A stretch of 64,000 bases of DNA, from contig DASPLL010000018.1 of NCBI GenBank assembly GCA_035627615.1, positions 145,931 to 209,930 of the forward strand. Reading direction: 5' to 3'. Origin of the DNA: BRH-c25 sp035627615. Its GTDB lineage: Bacteria > Bacillota > Clostridia > Lutisporales > Lutisporaceae. The position numbers were made by a program, and so were the translations under genes. The stretch's first letter is position 1. Every line of letters begins with the position of its first letter. The notes under the pieces were generated by a model that saw only the letters and a list, made by a program, of their open reading frames with translations, was not told the DNA's origin and ran no database searches. This document shows positions 1 through 8,383 of the stretch, one piece after another.

Positions 1-20
1 GGGACGGCTCAGGCCGTCCC
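1..20. terminator. Hairpin at left edge, probable terminator of an upstream gene
   Basis: GGGACGGC, loop TCAG, then GCCGTCCC: a perfect 8-bp stem. It ends 41 bases before the ubiX start. Only a weak T-rich stretch follows. It could instead be one of the GTAGGGNCG-type palindromes seen elsewhere in the window, cut by the window edge. Confidence 0.5.
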
Positions 21-61
21 ATTTGGTATTTCGACAGATCAACAATGAGGAGAGATGTATC

Positions 62-613
62 GTGCGTGTAATAGTAGGAATTACCGGCGCTTCAGGCGTA
101 ATTTACGGGATCCGGCTTCTGGAAGAATTAAGAAAGACAGATCTGGAAACACACCTGGTAATCAGTAAATGGGGAGAAGAGACCATCCGGAAAGAAACCA
201 GCTATACGGTCCAGCAAGTGAAGTCCCTGGCCGATGTTTGCCATGAGCGAACAGATCTGGCGGCGGCTGTTTCCAGCGGCTCGTTTAAAAACGAGGGGAT
301 GATGGTAGTTCCCTGCAGCATGAAGACCCTATCGGGAATCGCCAATGGGTATTCTGAAGATTTGCTGGTGCGAGCTGCGGACGTAACAATCAAAGAAAAG
401 AGGAAATTGGTCCTGCTGACGCGGGAGACTCCTTTAAACGTGATACACCTGGAAAATATGCTGAAGCTAGCCCGGATCGGAGTGACAATCATGCCGCCGG
501 CACCGGCCTTTTATACCCATCCCCAAACCCTGGAGGAGATCGTCAACCAGACCGTGGGACGGGTTTTGGATCAATTTGGCATAGAAATGACAACCTTTAA
601 ACGATGGTCATAA
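62..613 (+). CDS. ubiX: UbiX-family flavin prenyltransferase
   Basis: 183 residues, the usual family length. It begins with the nucleotide-binding motif GITGASGVIYG and carries the family signatures VVPCSMKTLSGIANG and LTRETPLNVIHLENM. Known role of the family: it prenylates reduced FMN to make the cofactor of UbiD-type (de)carboxylases. I place the start at the GTG at 62 because GAGGAGA lies about 9 bases upstream and the product then starts just before the GITGASG motif; the longer upstream reading lacks a good ribosome site. No UbiD homologue is present in the window, so a partner would be upstream or elsewhere. The gene precedes the PrpR-type regulator by 41 bases, which suggests that the cluster substrate passes through an aromatic or unsaturated acid decarboxylation. 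That last point is inference. Confidence 0.9.
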   Translation: MRVIVGITGASGVIYGIRLLEELRKTDLETHLVISKWGEETIRKETSYTVQQVKSLADVCHERTDLAAAVSSGSFKNEGMMVVPCSMKTLSGIANGYSEDLLVRAADVTIKEKRKLVLLTRETPLNVIHLENMLKLARIGVTIMPPAPAFYTHPQTLEEIVNQTVGRVLDQFGIEMTTFKRWS

Positions 614-654
614 ACTCGGAAGATACGGGCTGGCGCCCGGTTGAGGTGAAGAAC

Positions 655-2580
655 ATGTATAAAATAGCGGTTATTTATTCGGCGTATCCTGAAATTGAGG
701 AAGCAGCCAACGAACTCATACGCAATAAAGAGTACTATGTGGAAATTGCCATTGGCGTATTAGATAAGGCCGTTGAATTAGCCAAAAGATACCAGGCCGG
801 CGGCTTTGACCTGATTATCAGCCGGGGCGTTACAGGAGTTCTCATCCGCTCAGCCGTGAGTATTCCCGTGATTTTGGTGGATATTACCAACTTTGATATT
901 ATCCGTACCTTATACAACGCCAGGCAATACGGGAAAAAACTTGCTTTTTTACAATATTCTCGGGGCTTAAAATATCACGATTTTGACTTTATCCGTGAAA
1001 TTCTGGGAATGAACGAGGATGAGCTGCAGATCTTGTATTTCCGGAACGACGGGGAACTGCAAGAGCAGGTTAATAACGCCAACAACAGTTCTGTGGATGT
1101 GATTATCGCTACAGGGGCCTATATACTTGAATTAGCCAGACAGCAAGGTTTCAAAACCATCATGGTTCGTTCCACCAAGGAAGCCATCTATAATGCCTTT
1201 CAACAGGCTGAAGACATATTGAATTTTCAGCATGTGGGGCAGGAACTATATCGGTATTTCCAATTATTGTCGGAAGCAAGTCCCACCGGTCTTATTTTTC
1301 TTGACGCCTGTGAAAATGTAAGATATGTGAGCGGCCCGGCCGGGAACTTGCTGAAAATCGATACTTCCAGAACGGTCAATCGGAAATTCGCGGATTTATG
1401 CGCCGCGTCGCCGGCCTTAAAAGGCCTGGTCTTCTGGCAAAACACCGGCCAGATCCATTTTGAGGGTACCGACCTCCTGGTGAAAAAGCTGGTTTTACAC
1501 CAGGGAGATAAGGTTACGGGGTATGCCATTGAGATCAGTTACCCAACTGCATCCGTCACAGTCGCGGATCCCCGCAATAATGAAGGCCTTCGCAATCAGG
1601 GACTCGTAGCGCGGTATCATTTTTGCGACATCGTCGGAAATTCCGAAGCGATTACGAAAACCATCACGAAAGCCAAGAGTTACGGAAAAACAGACTTAAC
1701 GATCCTGATTACCGGGGAAAGCGGCACCGGCAAAGAGGTGCTGGCCAACAGCATCCATAATGTCAGCGCCAGAAAAGACCGTCCCTTTGTGGCCGTTAAC
1801 TGCGCCACCTTGCCTCAGAGCTTGCTGGAGAGCGAGTTGTTCGGCTATGAAGACGGAGCTTTCACGGGGGCGAAACGGGGTGGAAGATTGGGGCTTTTTG
1901 AGATGGCCCAAGGCGGAACCATTTTTTTAGATGAAATATCAGAGATAACTATGCCCGCTCAAGCCCAACTCCTCCGTGTTCTGCAGGAAAAAGTGATCCG
2001 CCGGGTGGGCGGCAATAAAATTATTTCGGTAGATGTCCGTGTCATTGCCGCCAGTAATGCGGATCTTTTAGAAAGAATTAAAACAGGTCAATTCCGGGAA
2101 GATCTGTTTTATCGCCTGAACGTCCTGAATATCCGTATTCCTCCTTTGAGGGAAAGGAAAGAAGACATTCCGCTTTTGATCAAGTATTTTCTCGAAAAAC
2201 AGGCTGATAGTGCCCAGGACGTCGTAATTCCCGAATTGTTTATGCGAAAGCTGCAGGCGTACAAGTGGCCGGGGAATATCCGGGAATTGGAAAATTTTGT
2301 AGATAAATTCGCCATTTTGTCACAGGACACGCAAAACGGGCATCCTTTATGGGAGGATTTGTTTATGGACTTTTCACATTATGAACGGCTCAGCCAAAGC
2401 GGTGACCAGCGATCCTTAAACATCAAAATCGATACTCTCAGACGCATGGAACTTCAGATCATTGAAATGTTATATGAAAGGTATGGCGGGGATAAGTCGG
2501 AACTCGCCAGAATGTTGGGCATTAGCCGCTCCAATCTTTGGAGCAAATTAAAGATATTGGGCAAGGAAGAAGAAATATAA
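655..2580 (+). CDS. PrpR-type sigma-54-dependent transcriptional activator
   Basis: 641 residues. The N-terminal ~190 residues resemble the PrpR_N effector-binding domain (periplasmic-binding-like fold). A PAS-like stretch follows at about 195-300, then an AAA+ sigma-54 interaction domain with Walker A GESGTGKE, the GAFTGA sigma-54 contact loop and Walker B FLDE, and a C-terminal Fis-type helix-turn-helix (GDKSELARMLGISRSNLWSKL). ATG 655 is chosen because GAGGTGAAG precedes it; the reading from 604 would overlap ubiX. Known for the family: it senses a small carboxylic acid or its CoA ester and drives sigma-54 promoters. A consensus -24/-12 promoter at 4083-4098 is the obvious target, so this is likely the local activator of the downstream operon. 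Effector unknown. Confidence 0.9.
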   Translation: MYKIAVIYSAYPEIEEAANELIRNKEYYVEIAIGVLDKAVELAKRYQAGGFDLIISRGVTGVLIRSAVSIPVILVDITNFDIIRTLYNARQYGKKLAFLQYSRGLKYHDFDFIREILGMNEDELQILYFRNDGELQEQVNNANNSSVDVIIATGAYILELARQQGFKTIMVRSTKEAIYNAFQQAEDILNFQHVGQELYRYFQLLSEASPTGLIFLDACENVRYVSGPAGNLLKIDTSRTVNRKFADLCAASPALKGLVFWQNTGQIHFEGTDLLVKKLVLHQGDKVTGYAIEISYPTASVTVADPRNNEGLRNQGLVARYHFCDIVGNSEAITKTITKAKSYGKTDLTILITGESGTGKEVLANSIHNVSARKDRPFVAVNCATLPQSLLESELFGYEDGAFTGAKRGGRLGLFEMAQGGTIFLDEISEITMPAQAQLLRVLQEKVIRRVGGNKIISVDVRVIAASNADLLERIKTGQFREDLFYRLNVLNIRIPPLRERKEDIPLLIKYFLEKQADSAQDVVIPELFMRKLQAYKWPGNIRELENFVDKFAILSQDTQNGHPLWEDLFMDFSHYERLSQSGDQRSLNIKIDTLRRMELQIIEMLYERYGGDKSELARMLGISRSNLWSKLKILGKEEEI

Positions 2581-2603
2581 TCTGCAAAAGGAGGCAGAGA
2601 ATC

Positions 2604-3110
2604 ATGGAGATCACCACACCGATTTCAGTAGAGCAAATTCAACAGCTCCGGGTATACGACAAAATCCTGATCAATGGAACGATTTTTGCCGGCAGGGATG
2701 CTGTTTTGCCAAAGCTGGTTCGATTGATTGAGGATAACAAGCTTGATACCACCGGGATCGATTTACAGGGAGCCGTTATTTTCCATACCGCCGTAAGCCC
2801 TGCCGGGATAGGGCCCACTTCCAGCAACAAGGTGGAGATCGAGTCGTCTATTCCCCTCTTGTCTAAAGCCGGGGTCAAGATCCATCTTGGCAAGGGGAGC
2901 CTGGATCAAAAAACAGTGGAAGCCCTGCGGCAAGCCGGCTCGATTTTTGCTGTCACGCCGCCGGTTACGGCTTTGTTTTCGGCCAAACTCAAGTCTCAAC
3001 GGGTGGCCGCTTTTCCCCAGGAGGGAATGGAGGCTTTTTATGCCCTGGAAGTCGAGGATTTTCCGGCAATCGTGGCCATAGCCCACGGAGTATCCATCTA
3101 TAACAAGTAG
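2604..3110 (+). CDS. Fumarase/tartrate-dehydratase-type hydro-lyase, beta subunit
   Basis: 168 residues matching the C-terminal (beta) part of class I fumarases and TtdB: GTIFAGRDAVLPKL, VIFHTAVSPAG, GPTSSNKVE and KAGVKIHLGKG. ATG 2604 has AAAGGAGG upstream. It lies 23 bases after the regulator stop and 12 bases before the alpha subunit, so the three genes are probably co-transcribed. Class I enzymes hydrate fumarate, and many also hydrate mesaconate or dehydrate tartrate or citramalate. With a methylaspartate ammonia-lyase downstream, mesaconate to citramalate is the attractive reaction, but residues cannot decide it. The beta-before-alpha order is the reverse of the commonest one. Confidence 0.87.
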   Translation: MEITTPISVEQIQQLRVYDKILINGTIFAGRDAVLPKLVRLIEDNKLDTTGIDLQGAVIFHTAVSPAGIGPTSSNKVEIESSIPLLSKAGVKIHLGKGSLDQKTVEALRQAGSIFAVTPPVTALFSAKLKSQRVAAFPQEGMEAFYALEVEDFPAIVAIAHGVSIYNK

Positions 3111-3122
3111 GGAGGATTGGCG

Positions 3123-3980
3123 ATGAATTATTGTTTTGAGGAAATAGCGGATAAAACAGCAGAGGCTTTGGTACAAGCCAGTACAACGTTTCGGCCGGAT
3201 CAAATCAAAGCCTATCAAGCAGCCATAGCGAAAGAAGATAATGCCCATGCCAAGTGGGTTATGGAAACTATTTTAGAAAATGCCCAAATCGCGGCGGAAA
3301 AGAAATTGCCTCTCTGTGATGATACGGGCATACCCCATGTTTTGTTGGAAATCGGTTCCGAAGCCGTTGTGCCGCCAGGTTTCTTTTCTGCGGTGGAGGA
3401 AGGAATCGTCAGGGGTTTGCGCATGCTGCCGGGCAGACCCATGGCTGTCAAAGGCAGCGACATCGAGCGGATCACCCAGTCGGCCGGCCTTTCCGGCAGA
3501 TCTGAAGACCTGGCCCTGGCACCTGTGCAAATCAGGAATATTTCCGGCGCTCAGATCCGTTTGACCGTATTAATGCTGGGCGGCGGACCTGAAATCAGGG
3601 GTAAGACACAGCGTGTCTTCCATAAGCACTCTTTGGAAGTGGTCCTTGACGAGATTGTATCTTGGGCCCGGGAAGGTGCCGATAAGCTGGGCTGTCTCCC
3701 CTGCACGCTCCTGCTCGGCATAGGCAGAACCAATGTGGAAGCAGCTTCTCTGGCTTTGGAAGCCGGCGCCCATGGCAACTTTCAAGTGCAAAGCGAACTG
3801 GAACGGAGAATTACCGATGCTGTTAATGACTCCGGCATTGGCGCTCTTAATTTAGGCGGGAAGACAACTGCGTTGGCCACGTTTTTAAAAGTGGGACCCC
3901 AACGGGCCAGCGGGGTCAGGGTCGTTTCCCTGCGGCTGGGGTGCTGTTTTGATCCTCGGCGGGCTACCATCTCGTTTTAG
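3123..3980 (+). CDS. Fumarase/tartrate-dehydratase-type Fe-S hydro-lyase, alpha subunit
   Basis: 285 residues, the N-terminal (alpha) half of a class I Fe-S hydro-lyase. Candidate [4Fe-4S] ligands are Cys65 in LPLCDDTG, Cys191/Cys194 in GCLPC and Cys274/Cys275 in RLGCCFDPRR; these are the three places where the family puts its cysteines. ATG 3123 follows GGGAGG by 7 bases. Pairs with the beta subunit just upstream. No gene starts in the next 190 bases, which hold the sigma-54 promoter for the operon. Substrate is uncertain among fumarate, mesaconate, tartrate and a related dicarboxylate; the neighbourhood favours mesaconate. Confidence 0.87.
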   Translation: MNYCFEEIADKTAEALVQASTTFRPDQIKAYQAAIAKEDNAHAKWVMETILENAQIAAEKKLPLCDDTGIPHVLLEIGSEAVVPPGFFSAVEEGIVRGLRMLPGRPMAVKGSDIERITQSAGLSGRSEDLALAPVQIRNISGAQIRLTVLMLGGGPEIRGKTQRVFHKHSLEVVLDEIVSWAREGADKLGCLPCTLLLGIGRTNVEAASLALEAGAHGNFQVQSELERRITDAVNDSGIGALNLGGKTTALATFLKVGPQRASGVRVVSLRLGCCFDPRRATISF

Positions 3981-4082
3981 ATTGAAACACGAATGTACTA
4001 AATTTGAACAGGCCGCACTATAGAGACTCTTAGAAATTTTCTCAAGCAGGGATTATCACGGGTAAGGTCATTCTTTTCCCTT

Positions 4083-4098
4083 TGGCACGAGAATTGCT
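4083..4098 (+). promoter_or_regulatory. Sigma-54 (-24/-12) promoter of the catabolic operon
   Basis: TGGCACG then four bases then TTGCT, matching the sigma-54 consensus. The GG and GC dinucleotides are exactly 12 bases apart. Transcription would start near 4109, about 60 bases before the amidohydrolase ATG. The PrpR-type activator is encoded just upstream. Confidence 0.92.
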
Positions 4099-4170
4099 AT
4101 ATAACTTATTCTGAGAGGTCTTTAGATCAACGATGAGGCCTGATAACAATAAATCAAAGGAGGAATTGAA

Positions 4171-5517
4171 ATGATTCTGTTAAAAGATGGAATGGTCGTT
4201 ACAGGGGATGGCCAAACCCTGCTTCCAAAGGCTTCGGTGATTATAAAAGAAGATAAGATCGAAGCTGTGACAGAGAGATGTGATCCAAACCTGGAAAAGT
4301 ATGCCGAAAAGGTTATTGACTGCACCGGCAAGGCTATTTTTCCCGGTATGATAAATCATCACCAGCATGGAGTGACCTTTGGCCCCATTTTTGCCAGCGG
4401 CATGAAAAACTACGGCAGAGAAAGAATTATCGAACACCTGGATAGAAGTTTATTGCAGGGACACACCACTGTTTTAAACGTTGACGGTTTTGTAACCATG
4501 GACGAGGTTAAGGAAACTCAAAAAAACCATCCCATCCGGATCAAAACGGCTACCACCCATGCGCCCATCAATTATGAGGCCGGAGTCAAGTGTGACGGCT
4601 CCGGTTTTGAAGAAAAACACCGCACCATGACCATCGAGAAGATGATAGAAGAAGGGGCTGTTTGCATCGGGGAAGTTGGCGGCGGTCATACCCTGGGCGG
4701 GGGCGGGCAGGATTATTTATATATCCCCAAGGCGGTCAAGGAGAAATTTGGAGCCGATATTGATTACCTGCAGGCCAGGGCTATGAAACTGTCGGTTTTG
4801 GGCAGGTTCATGGAAAAATCTTATTATGACCATGACCGTGTGGCCGCTGCCCTCAAAGAGCATAAACTGGACCAGATTATGACTCCCGAACAATGCCGGG
4901 ATATCGTCTATGCCACCACCATGGCTTCGGTGAGCCTGGCTTTGGACGGGTATATGGAAGCTGCCCGGATCGCCAAAAAATTAGATGTACCCATCATCGT
5001 TCATAACGCGCCTACCTCCATGAAAAAGGTCCATGAGATTGCCCAACTGGGCGTAAAACGGCTGATCGCTGCCCATTCCAATTATCTCTATACCTTGGAA
5101 GAAGCTGTGGAAAACACGAAGAAACTGCGTCAATATCCCGGCGTCATCATCGACGCAGCCGTACATGATCCTTTTGGCGCCAAGAGATTGGTGGCTGTTC
5201 CCGACAATTTGTTTGCGTTCTATAAAGAAGATTTGCTTGATATTATCTCGACGGATTTTGCAGCCGGGTCATCTGATTCCATGCTGGAAGCGATCCAGCA
5301 CGGGGTGGCCGGTGGATATGTATCCTTGCCCAAGGCCATCGCCCAAGGGACAACGAAAGTAGCTGAAAGCATTCCTGGCATCGCGCCTGACTTGGGTCTG
5401 CTGCAAAGAGGATACCTGGCCGACGTTTTGGTTACGGCAAATCCCGAGTTTTCCAAAGTAGAGCATATATTCATCGGCGGGAAGCATATTGCCGAGAACG
5501 GCCGACGCTTGTGCTGA
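4171..5517 (+). CDS. Enamidase-like metal-dependent amidohydrolase
   Basis: 448 residues with amidohydrolase/dihydroorotase-like architecture: an N-terminal beta sandwich, PGMINHHQHG (His64, His66), then Glu168 in IGEVGGG where many relatives use a carbamylated lysine, His278 in IVHNAPTS, His302 in AAHSNY and Asp362 in STDFAAGSSD. A binuclear metal centre bridged by glutamate is, as I recall, the arrangement in Eubacterium barkeri enamidase, which opens the ring of 1,4,5,6-tetrahydro-6-oxonicotinate to 2-formylglutarate and ammonia. It has AAGGAGG upstream and is the first gene after the sigma-54 promoter. A ring-opening cyclic (en)amidase is therefore likely; the exact ring is unknown. Ordinary dihydropyrimidinase or isoaspartyl-peptidase activity is less likely given the reductase two genes downstream. 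Confidence 0.75.
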   Translation: MILLKDGMVVTGDGQTLLPKASVIIKEDKIEAVTERCDPNLEKYAEKVIDCTGKAIFPGMINHHQHGVTFGPIFASGMKNYGRERIIEHLDRSLLQGHTTVLNVDGFVTMDEVKETQKNHPIRIKTATTHAPINYEAGVKCDGSGFEEKHRTMTIEKMIEEGAVCIGEVGGGHTLGGGGQDYLYIPKAVKEKFGADIDYLQARAMKLSVLGRFMEKSYYDHDRVAAALKEHKLDQIMTPEQCRDIVYATTMASVSLALDGYMEAARIAKKLDVPIIVHNAPTSMKKVHEIAQLGVKRLIAAHSNYLYTLEEAVENTKKLRQYPGVIIDAAVHDPFGAKRLVAVPDNLFAFYKEDLLDIISTDFAAGSSDSMLEAIQHGVAGGYVSLPKAIAQGTTKVAESIPGIAPDLGLLQRGYLADVLVTANPEFSKVEHIFIGGKHIAENGRRLC

Positions 5518-5568
5518 TTATAATAAATGTAATTCAATCATAAAAGATAAGGATGGAGTTGAAGCATT

Positions 5569-6819
5569 ATGAAAATTAAAAAGGTTTTATGTTCACCGGG
5601 GATGACAGGTTTTTATATGGATGACAAGGAAGCGATCAAAGAAGGCGCTAAAGCCGACGGTTTTATTTATAAAGGAGAACCGAGAACGCCCGGTTTCAGC
5701 AGAGTACGGCAGCCCGGCGAGGCAGTTTCTGTGATCTTTGCTCTGGAAAACGGCGAAATCGCTTACGGCGATTGCTCCGTAGCCCAGTATGCCGCCAGCG
5801 GCGGGCGCGAAACCCCTATGCGGGCTAAGGACCTGATCAAAATCATCGAACAAGAAGTAGTTCCTCTATTTGAGGGAAAAGATATTAGCAGCTTCCGTAA
5901 ATCTGCCGAGGAATTCGACCGGATGATCGTTAAGGGCGAGCAATTCCCCGCCGCCATCCGTTATGGTGTGACGCAGGCTATTTTGGAAACTGTGGCTAAG
6001 GAAAAACACTTAACCATGACGGAAGTGATCGCCCAGGAATACGGTTTGGAATTAGAGCTAAAGCCGGTCAAAATCAACGCCCAGTCCGGCGACGATCGAT
6101 ATACCAATGTGGATAAGATGATTTTAAAGCGTGTTGACATGATGCCCCACGGCCTGATCAACAACGTGGAAGAAAAACTGGGCAAGGACGGGGAAATCTT
6201 TTTAACGTGGGTTACTTGGGTCAAAAACCGTATCCTGGAGATCGGTGATCCTGATTACCGTCCGGTGATGAGATACGACGTTTACGGGTGCATGGGCAAA
6301 GCCTTTAACAACGATCTGGATAAAGTCACGGATTATTTGCTGAAAGTCGAGAAGGCTTGCCAACCTTTCGAGGTGTTTGTGGAAATGCCGATCGATATGA
6401 AATCCAACGCTGAACAATTAAAAGCCATGAAATATCTGCGTAAAAAGCTGGACGAAGCCGGTTCCAGACTCAAACTGATCATTGACGAATATGCCAATAC
6501 TTATGAGGAAATCAAGGAATGGGTCGACGCCAAAGGCGCGGATATGGTCCAGGTTAAAACCATCGATTTAGGCGGCATCAACAATATCGTCGAAGCCGTC
6601 CTGTATTGCAAGAAACATGGCGTCCTGGCTTACCAGGGCGGCACCTGTAACGAAACCGACAAATCAGCCGTTGTTTGCGTGAACCTGGCACAAGCGACCC
6701 AGCCTTTCGCCATGGCCGGCAAACCGGGGATGGGAGTCGATGAAGGGGTCATGATCGTCAACAACGAGCAGCAAAGACTACTGGCCATCTTACGGGCGAA
6801 AAAGGAAGGCCGGATCTAA
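5569..6819 (+). CDS. mal: Methylaspartate ammonia-lyase
   Basis: 416 residues, full length for this enolase-superfamily enzyme, which eliminates ammonia from L-threo-3-methylaspartate to give mesaconate. The catalytic pair is present: His194 (PHGLINNVEEK) and Lys330 (VQVKTIDLGG). So are the three metal ligands Asp237 (YDVYG), Glu272 (VEMPID) and Asp306 (IIDEYAN), and the GGTCNET loop. Compared with my memory of the Clostridium tetanomorphum enzyme, two residues beside the metal ligands differ (IEGPMD to VEMPID, DEWCN to DEYAN), so the substrate may not be identical. No glutamate mutase genes are in the window, so the methylaspartate would have to come from genes elsewhere or from a different precursor. 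ATG 5569 follows a weak GGATGGAG ribosome site. Confidence 0.9.
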   Translation: MKIKKVLCSPGMTGFYMDDKEAIKEGAKADGFIYKGEPRTPGFSRVRQPGEAVSVIFALENGEIAYGDCSVAQYAASGGRETPMRAKDLIKIIEQEVVPLFEGKDISSFRKSAEEFDRMIVKGEQFPAAIRYGVTQAILETVAKEKHLTMTEVIAQEYGLELELKPVKINAQSGDDRYTNVDKMILKRVDMMPHGLINNVEEKLGKDGEIFLTWVTWVKNRILEIGDPDYRPVMRYDVYGCMGKAFNNDLDKVTDYLLKVEKACQPFEVFVEMPIDMKSNAEQLKAMKYLRKKLDEAGSRLKLIIDEYANTYEEIKEWVDAKGADMVQVKTIDLGGINNIVEAVLYCKKHGVLAYQGGTCNETDKSAVVCVNLAQATQPFAMAGKPGMGVDEGVMIVNNEQQRLLAILRAKKEGRI

Positions 6820-6850
6820 GAACTCAAAATTGCTTAGGGAGGGGTTCCAA

Positions 6851-8368
6851 ATGATGAAGGTGGACCGGGAAAAGTGTATTGGCTGTAAACAATGCGAGAA
6901 CATCTGTCCTTTAGGAGCGGTCAAAGTGATAGAGAAAAAGGCTGTAGTCGGCGATCAATGCGCTGCTTGCAAAGCCTGCCTTACGGTTTGCAAACCCCAG
7001 GCCATCTCTCTTGGCCATAAGCCGGACGATCACATTGTTTGCACCAATTGCGGCGTCCGTTGTGAAATTCCGGAGGGATCCACGGGAGCTTGCAAACGAT
7101 TCACCAACCAACAGGGAAATCTGGTCCGTAACAGACCGCTGCAGATCCCGGAATACGGGCCGGAAGACCGGGAGAAATTTGTCATCGGCAGGCCTTTGAT
7201 TACCGCGGTAGGAGCAGGAGCGGCTTATCCCGATTATCATCCCGCGCCCTATATTGTACAAGAAAAGATCGAGGACTATGATGTTGTCACGGCAGTCACC
7301 GAAGCGCCGATTTCCTATAGTTCCATGATGGTGAAAATAGACAGCAATATCCATATCGGCGATGAAGGAGCTTTAGTGAAACGGGACGGAAAAACCGTGG
7401 GCATGGTAACTACAGAGCAGTATGGGGCTCACGTCCTGATCCTGGGCGGTGTGAATAAAGTAAAGGGACCGGATGGTCTGACCGTGGTAAAAACCATGGT
7501 GGAAATCGGGAACCAGGAAGCGGTCCGCTTAAAGATCGACCATGGCTCGACCCTTGACATCCAGGTTGGCAAAGCCCCGGTCATAGATGGCGCGGAAGAC
7601 ACCAAAATGCGCGTGGGGTGCGGTGGAGCCTGCTGCGGGCTGTTCGCCATGTCTTTAGGACGTTTGGTTGACGAAGCGATCATCCTGGACCACCACGTGA
7701 CGGGGCTCTTTACCGCTCACCCGGCCGGGGCCGAATTGCTTCCGCCCAGCGGCATTACTCCGGTGGGGCGCTACGCCACCCCCGGACGCTATTTCTTTGA
7801 TCACGGCAGCGGCTGGGGGGGAACCAATATCCAGGAACCGCGGCAAGCCATTCAATCCGTGGATATGCGGGTGGCCCGGCCCGGAATGAGGGTGTTAGTG
7901 GCGGAAACCACCTGGCGCAAAGTAGTTTTGTTTGAAATTGGTCAAAACGGGGAACTTTTGGAGATCCCCTTGACGCCGGAACTGGAAGCATTCAGGCAAA
8001 TGGCGGCCGCTTCTTGCGAGGACAGCCGGGTTTCGGCCTTATATTACGCGGGAGTCGGCGGCAGCGCCCGGGCGGGTATGACCGTGAACCCGATTGCCCT
8101 GACTGAGGCGGTTCACCGGGGTGACGCCGTCTTAACCGTTGCCGGGGCGCCGACCTTTGTCCTGCCGGGCGGAGGGATCACTTTTATGTCGGATGTGGAG
8201 GCCATGCGTTCGAAACCCTTCACGTACACTGCTTCACCGGCCCTGGTAGCGCCCATCGAGTATACGATTCTTCGCAGCCGCTATGCAGAAATCGGCGGAC
8301 ATATTCAGGCCATCCGGCCGCTCTGTGAAGTTTATCAAGAAGACCGTTTTGAAAGATTTAAAAAATAA
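6851..8368 (+). CDS. 6-hydroxynicotinate reductase-like Fe-S protein
   Basis: 505 residues. The N terminus is a two-cluster ferredoxin (CIGCKQCENICP, CAACKACLTVC), followed by a second cysteine set (CTNCGVRCEIPEGSTGAC) and a long domain with glycine-rich stretches and GCGGACCGLF near residue 260. The whole matches proteins annotated as 6-hydroxynicotinate reductase, which in Eubacterium barkeri reduces 6-hydroxynicotinate with ferredoxin. No flavin-binding motif is obvious to me. ATG 6851 has GGGAGGGG 8 bases upstream. With the enamidase-like protein upstream, it forms the reduce-then-open pair of nicotinate fermentation. Whether the substrate here is a pyridine or another N-heterocycle cannot be read from sequence. 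Confidence 0.78.
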   Translation: MMKVDREKCIGCKQCENICPLGAVKVIEKKAVVGDQCAACKACLTVCKPQAISLGHKPDDHIVCTNCGVRCEIPEGSTGACKRFTNQQGNLVRNRPLQIPEYGPEDREKFVIGRPLITAVGAGAAYPDYHPAPYIVQEKIEDYDVVTAVTEAPISYSSMMVKIDSNIHIGDEGALVKRDGKTVGMVTTEQYGAHVLILGGVNKVKGPDGLTVVKTMVEIGNQEAVRLKIDHGSTLDIQVGKAPVIDGAEDTKMRVGCGGACCGLFAMSLGRLVDEAIILDHHVTGLFTAHPAGAELLPPSGITPVGRYATPGRYFFDHGSGWGGTNIQEPRQAIQSVDMRVARPGMRVLVAETTWRKVVLFEIGQNGELLEIPLTPELEAFRQMAAASCEDSRVSALYYAGVGGSARAGMTVNPIALTEAVHRGDAVLTVAGAPTFVLPGGGITFMSDVEAMRSKPFTYTASPALVAPIEYTILRSRYAEIGGHIQAIRPLCEVYQEDRFERFKK

Positions 8369-8383
8369 AAGCCGAGGTTCGTT

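Noticed and set aside
2763..3248. 161-residue minus-strand frame across the hydro-lyase genes
   Set aside because: Overlaps two well-supported genes; no ribosome site.
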